A stretch of DNA of 64,000 bases from Opitutaceae bacterium (GTDB lineage Bacteria; Verrucomicrobiota; Verrucomicrobiia; Opitutales; Opitutaceae). How positions within the stretch are numbered: position 1 is the stretch's first letter; each line of letters opens with the position of its first letter. Position numbers and translations under genes: made by a program. Where the stretch lies: the NCBI GenBank assembly GCA_030693515.1, contig JAUYAK010000049.1, positions 35,682 to 99,681 on the forward strand, in the 5' to 3' direction. The notes beneath the pieces are model-generated. The model saw nothing but the letters and a program-made list of their open reading frames with translations. It had not been told where the DNA came from and made no database searches. Shown one piece after another: positions 62,386-64,000 of this stretch.

Positions 62386-62694
62386 ATGAAAATCCGTCTC
62401 GCGTCCGCCTCGCTCCTCCTCGCGCTGCCGCTTGCTCTCGGTGCCGCCGAAAACACTGCCTCTGTCGCCACCGGATGGCACGCCCAGTCCCTCGGCCAGG
62501 CCGTCGGCTACATGGTGCTCTTCGCCCTCATCGGCATCGTCGCCGCCATCGTCGGCTACAAGCTGTTCGACAAATGCACGCCCGGGGATCTCCACCACGA
62601 GATCATCCAGAACAAGAATGTCGCGGCCGCGATCGTCGCGGGGGCGGTGATTCTCGGCGTCTGCATCATCATCGCGGCCGCCATGTCTTCCTGA
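62386..62694 (+). CDS. DUF350 (YjfL-like) membrane protein
   Basis: 102 residues from the ATG at 62386. Signal-like N-terminus and two more membrane helices. SLGQAVGYMVLFALIGIVAA and VGYKLFDKCTPGDLHHEIIQ with NKNVAAAIVAGAVILGVCII fit DUF350 (PF03994). In enterobacteria yjfL is next to yjfM and yjfC, the same order as here, so the three genes form a conserved operon tied to membrane stress in E. coli (YjfC is a glutathionylspermidine synthase-like ligase). Confidence 0.85.
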   Translation: MKIRLASASLLLALPLALGAAENTASVATGWHAQSLGQAVGYMVLFALIGIVAAIVGYKLFDKCTPGDLHHEIIQNKNVAAAIVAGAVILGVCIIIAAAMSS

Positions 62695-62712
62695 GTCAGC
62701 CGTGCACCGGCC

Positions 62713-63096
62713 GTGAAACGCAGTCGCATCGTCACGCGCGTGCTGCTCGGCGGAGTGTCCGTCGGGGCCTTCTCCGCGTGCGGCGTGCAATTGCCGCGCG
62801 GGAGTGGCGTTGCGGCGATCTCGGCGGAGGCCTATTACGCCAACGATCACTTCATCCCCGGCGCGGGCTACTACCACGCGCCGTTCCGCGGGTTTTTTCC
62901 GCTCGCCTACAACCACTACGACGCGGCCCGGAAAATGTATTTCCACGGCGGCCAGTGGAGCGCGACCCCGCACCGCAGCATCGTGAACCTCTCCACGCCC
63001 ACGCCCGAGGCCGCGATCGCCGCGCAGGGGATGCGCACCGACATCTCACGCGGGGGCTTCGGCGGCACGTCCCGCTCGCACTTCCTCCACTCCTGA
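62713..63096 (+). CDS. Secreted small protein in the YjfM position
   Basis: 127 residues from a GTG at 62713, 18 bp after the DUF350 gene. LLGGVSVGAFSACG is a possible lipoprotein or signal segment (Cys23). The mature part is Tyr/His/Gly-rich (AYYANDHFIPGAGYYHAPFR). It takes the place of YjfM (DUF1190) in the enterobacterial operon, though sequence likeness is not clear. Its stop (TGA) overlaps the start of the next gene by one base (TGATG). Confidence 0.72.
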   Translation: MKRSRIVTRVLLGGVSVGAFSACGVQLPRGSGVAAISAEAYYANDHFIPGAGYYHAPFRGFFPLAYNHYDAARKMYFHGGQWSATPHRSIVNLSTPTPEAAIAAQGMRTDISRGGFGGTSRSHFLHS

Positions 63097-63917
63097 TGCA
63101 ACGCCACCGCTGCGCGCCGCGCGCCGACTGGCGCGCCAAGGTCGAGGAGATCGGCCTCACCTACCACTCGCACGACGAGGGCCCGTATTGGGACGAGTCG
63201 GCGTGCTACGAGTTCACCGCCCCCGAGATCGAGGCGCTCGAACGCGCGGCCCGCGACCTCCACTTTCTCTGCATCGACGCCGCCGAAGCCGTGATCGCGC
63301 GCGGCTGGTGGGACCGCCTCGGCATCCCCGTCGCCGCCGTGCCCGCGATCACGCGGTCGTGGGCGCGCGACGACTTCTCGCTCTACGGGCGCTTCGACTT
63401 CGCGTTCGACGGCCGCGGCGCGCCGAAGCTCCTCGAATACAACGCCGACACCCCTACCGCCCTCGTCGAGGCCGCCGTTGCGCAATGGTTCTGGCTCCAG
63501 GAGACCCGGCCCGGGGCCGATCAGTTCAACTCGATCCACGAGCGGCTGATCGCGGCGTGGCGGCGCTGGGCGGGCACGACGATCCACTTTAGCGGCGTGC
63601 GCGAGCATCCTGAGGACGAGCAGACCGTGCTCTACCTGCGCGACACCTGCGAACAGGCGGGCGTCGCCACGCGCAGCGTGTTCATCGACGACCTCGGCTG
63701 GGATGCGCGCCACCGGATGTTCGTCGATACCGACAGCGTAGGCGTCACACATTGCTTCAAGCTCTACCCGTGGGAGTGGCTGTGGACGGAGGAGTTCGCG
63801 CCACACCTCGCGCACGACGCCGTGCAGTGGATTGAGCCGACGTGGAAAATGCTCCTGAGCAACAACGGGCTTAACTCCGATATCGGAGTTAGGCTCCTTA
63901 TCCCGACATGCCGATAA
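63096..63917 (+). pseudogene. Glutathionylspermidine synthase-like ATP-grasp ligase, truncated
   Basis: The ATG at 63096 overlaps the preceding stop. About 258 residues of a YjfC/GspS-like ATP-grasp protein are intact: EEIGLTYHSHDEGPYWDESA, WARDDFSLYGRFDFAFDGRG, LLEYNADTPTALVEAAVAQW, and the end WIEPTWKMLLSNNG. Family members continue with KGLLPLLWEL... and are some 380 residues long. At about 63870 the sequence is lost and replaced by unrelated DNA, giving 15 foreign residues and a stop at 63917. The ATP-grasp C-terminal lobe is missing, so the enzyme should be inactive. Confidence 0.82.
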
Positions 63918-64000
63918 CTCCGACATGATGCGGGAATGTGGCGACACCTTCGAGTAGGCGGTGGCGCCCTGCACACCGATGATGTCGGGATTATCGGACG
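63871..64000. mobile_element. End of a mobile element inserted in the ligase gene
   Basis: The gene stops being recognisable at 63870. Right after comes a perfect 20-bp palindrome (63872-63891, TAACTCCGATATCGGAGTTA). CCGATAACTCCGACATGATG (63911-63930) recurs in inverted form at 63978-63997, with a further CCGACATG at 63903-63910. Arrays of short direct and inverted CCGA...CAT units are usual at recombinase-bound ends of insertion elements. The element goes on past the window, so its type cannot be told. Confidence 0.6.

Noticed and set aside
1..64000. CRISPR array
   Set aside because: The many repeats are dispersed single palindromes at gene ends. No regularly spaced identical repeats with unique spacers and no Cas protein were seen.
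1..64000. tRNA or rRNA genes
   Set aside because: No cloverleaf-like or rRNA-like stretch was recognised in the short intergenic gaps; a covariance-model scan would settle this.

Overview
The window reads as chromosome of a high-GC member of the Verrucomicrobiota, most likely Opitutaceae. This is an inference from protein types: a C-terminal VPDSG sorting signal (28508-29179), a TonB-dependent receptor with the SPFVV...KDTGY plug opening usual in Opitutaceae (9307-12717), Tat-exported sugar-isomerase-like TIM barrels, DUF1552 paired with a cytochrome/DUF1592-type protein, and a PQQ-type beta-propeller/cytochrome c protein. Coding sequence has strongly GC-rich third codon positions. Almost no start codon has a Shine-Dalgarno sequence; many are preceded by C/T-rich leaders such as TTTTCCCC-ATG. 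No rRNA, tRNA or CRISPR array was recognised.

Layout. 1-6.7 kb: a decayed transposase, a propeller/cytochrome gene divergent from a sugar-isomerase-like gene, then a lower-GC stretch with a TonB-like lipoprotein and a DUF433/DUF5615 toxin-antitoxin pair whose toxin is frameshifted. 6.9-14.2 kb: a kinase-like gene with an overlapping small reading frame, then an alginate-lyase-family enzyme, a large TonB-dependent receptor and an enolase-superfamily enzyme that together look like a polysaccharide (uronate) use locus. 14.2-17.3 kb: two proteins built from serial TonB C-terminal domains. 17.3-28.2 kb: a Tat-exported TIM barrel, an acyltransferase-like membrane protein, a thioredoxin-fold protein, a NodI/NodJ-type ABC exporter with a possible microprotein, a caspase-like lipoprotein and DsbD. 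28.5-36.3 kb: the VPDSG-CTERM protein with its terminator, a Ski2-like helicase, two DMT transporters, a lipase-like hydrolase and two related coiled-coil envelope proteins. 36.4-38.5 kb: a decayed restriction-modification island. 38.5-48.4 kb: polyphosphate:AMP phosphotransferase, esterase, RlmF, a Gfo/Idh/MocA oxidoreductase and a D-aminoacylase-like amidohydrolase. 48.4-54.2 kb: a second toxin-antitoxin pair, divergent reductive-pyrimidine/ureide genes and a secreted esterase. 54.2-64 kb: a REP-associated transposase flanked by its repeats, the DUF1552/cytochrome operon, a J-domain-like protein, DUF2293, and a YjfL/YjfC-like operon cut by the end of a mobile element.

The strongest non-genic signal is a set of palindromic intergenic repeats, some nested inside one another, with ends reading GTAG...CTAC. 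They often supply the TAG stop codon of a neighbouring gene, and one overlaps the presumed start of rlmF. A RAYT transposase at 54308-54769 sits between two copies of one of these families and is the natural candidate for having spread them.
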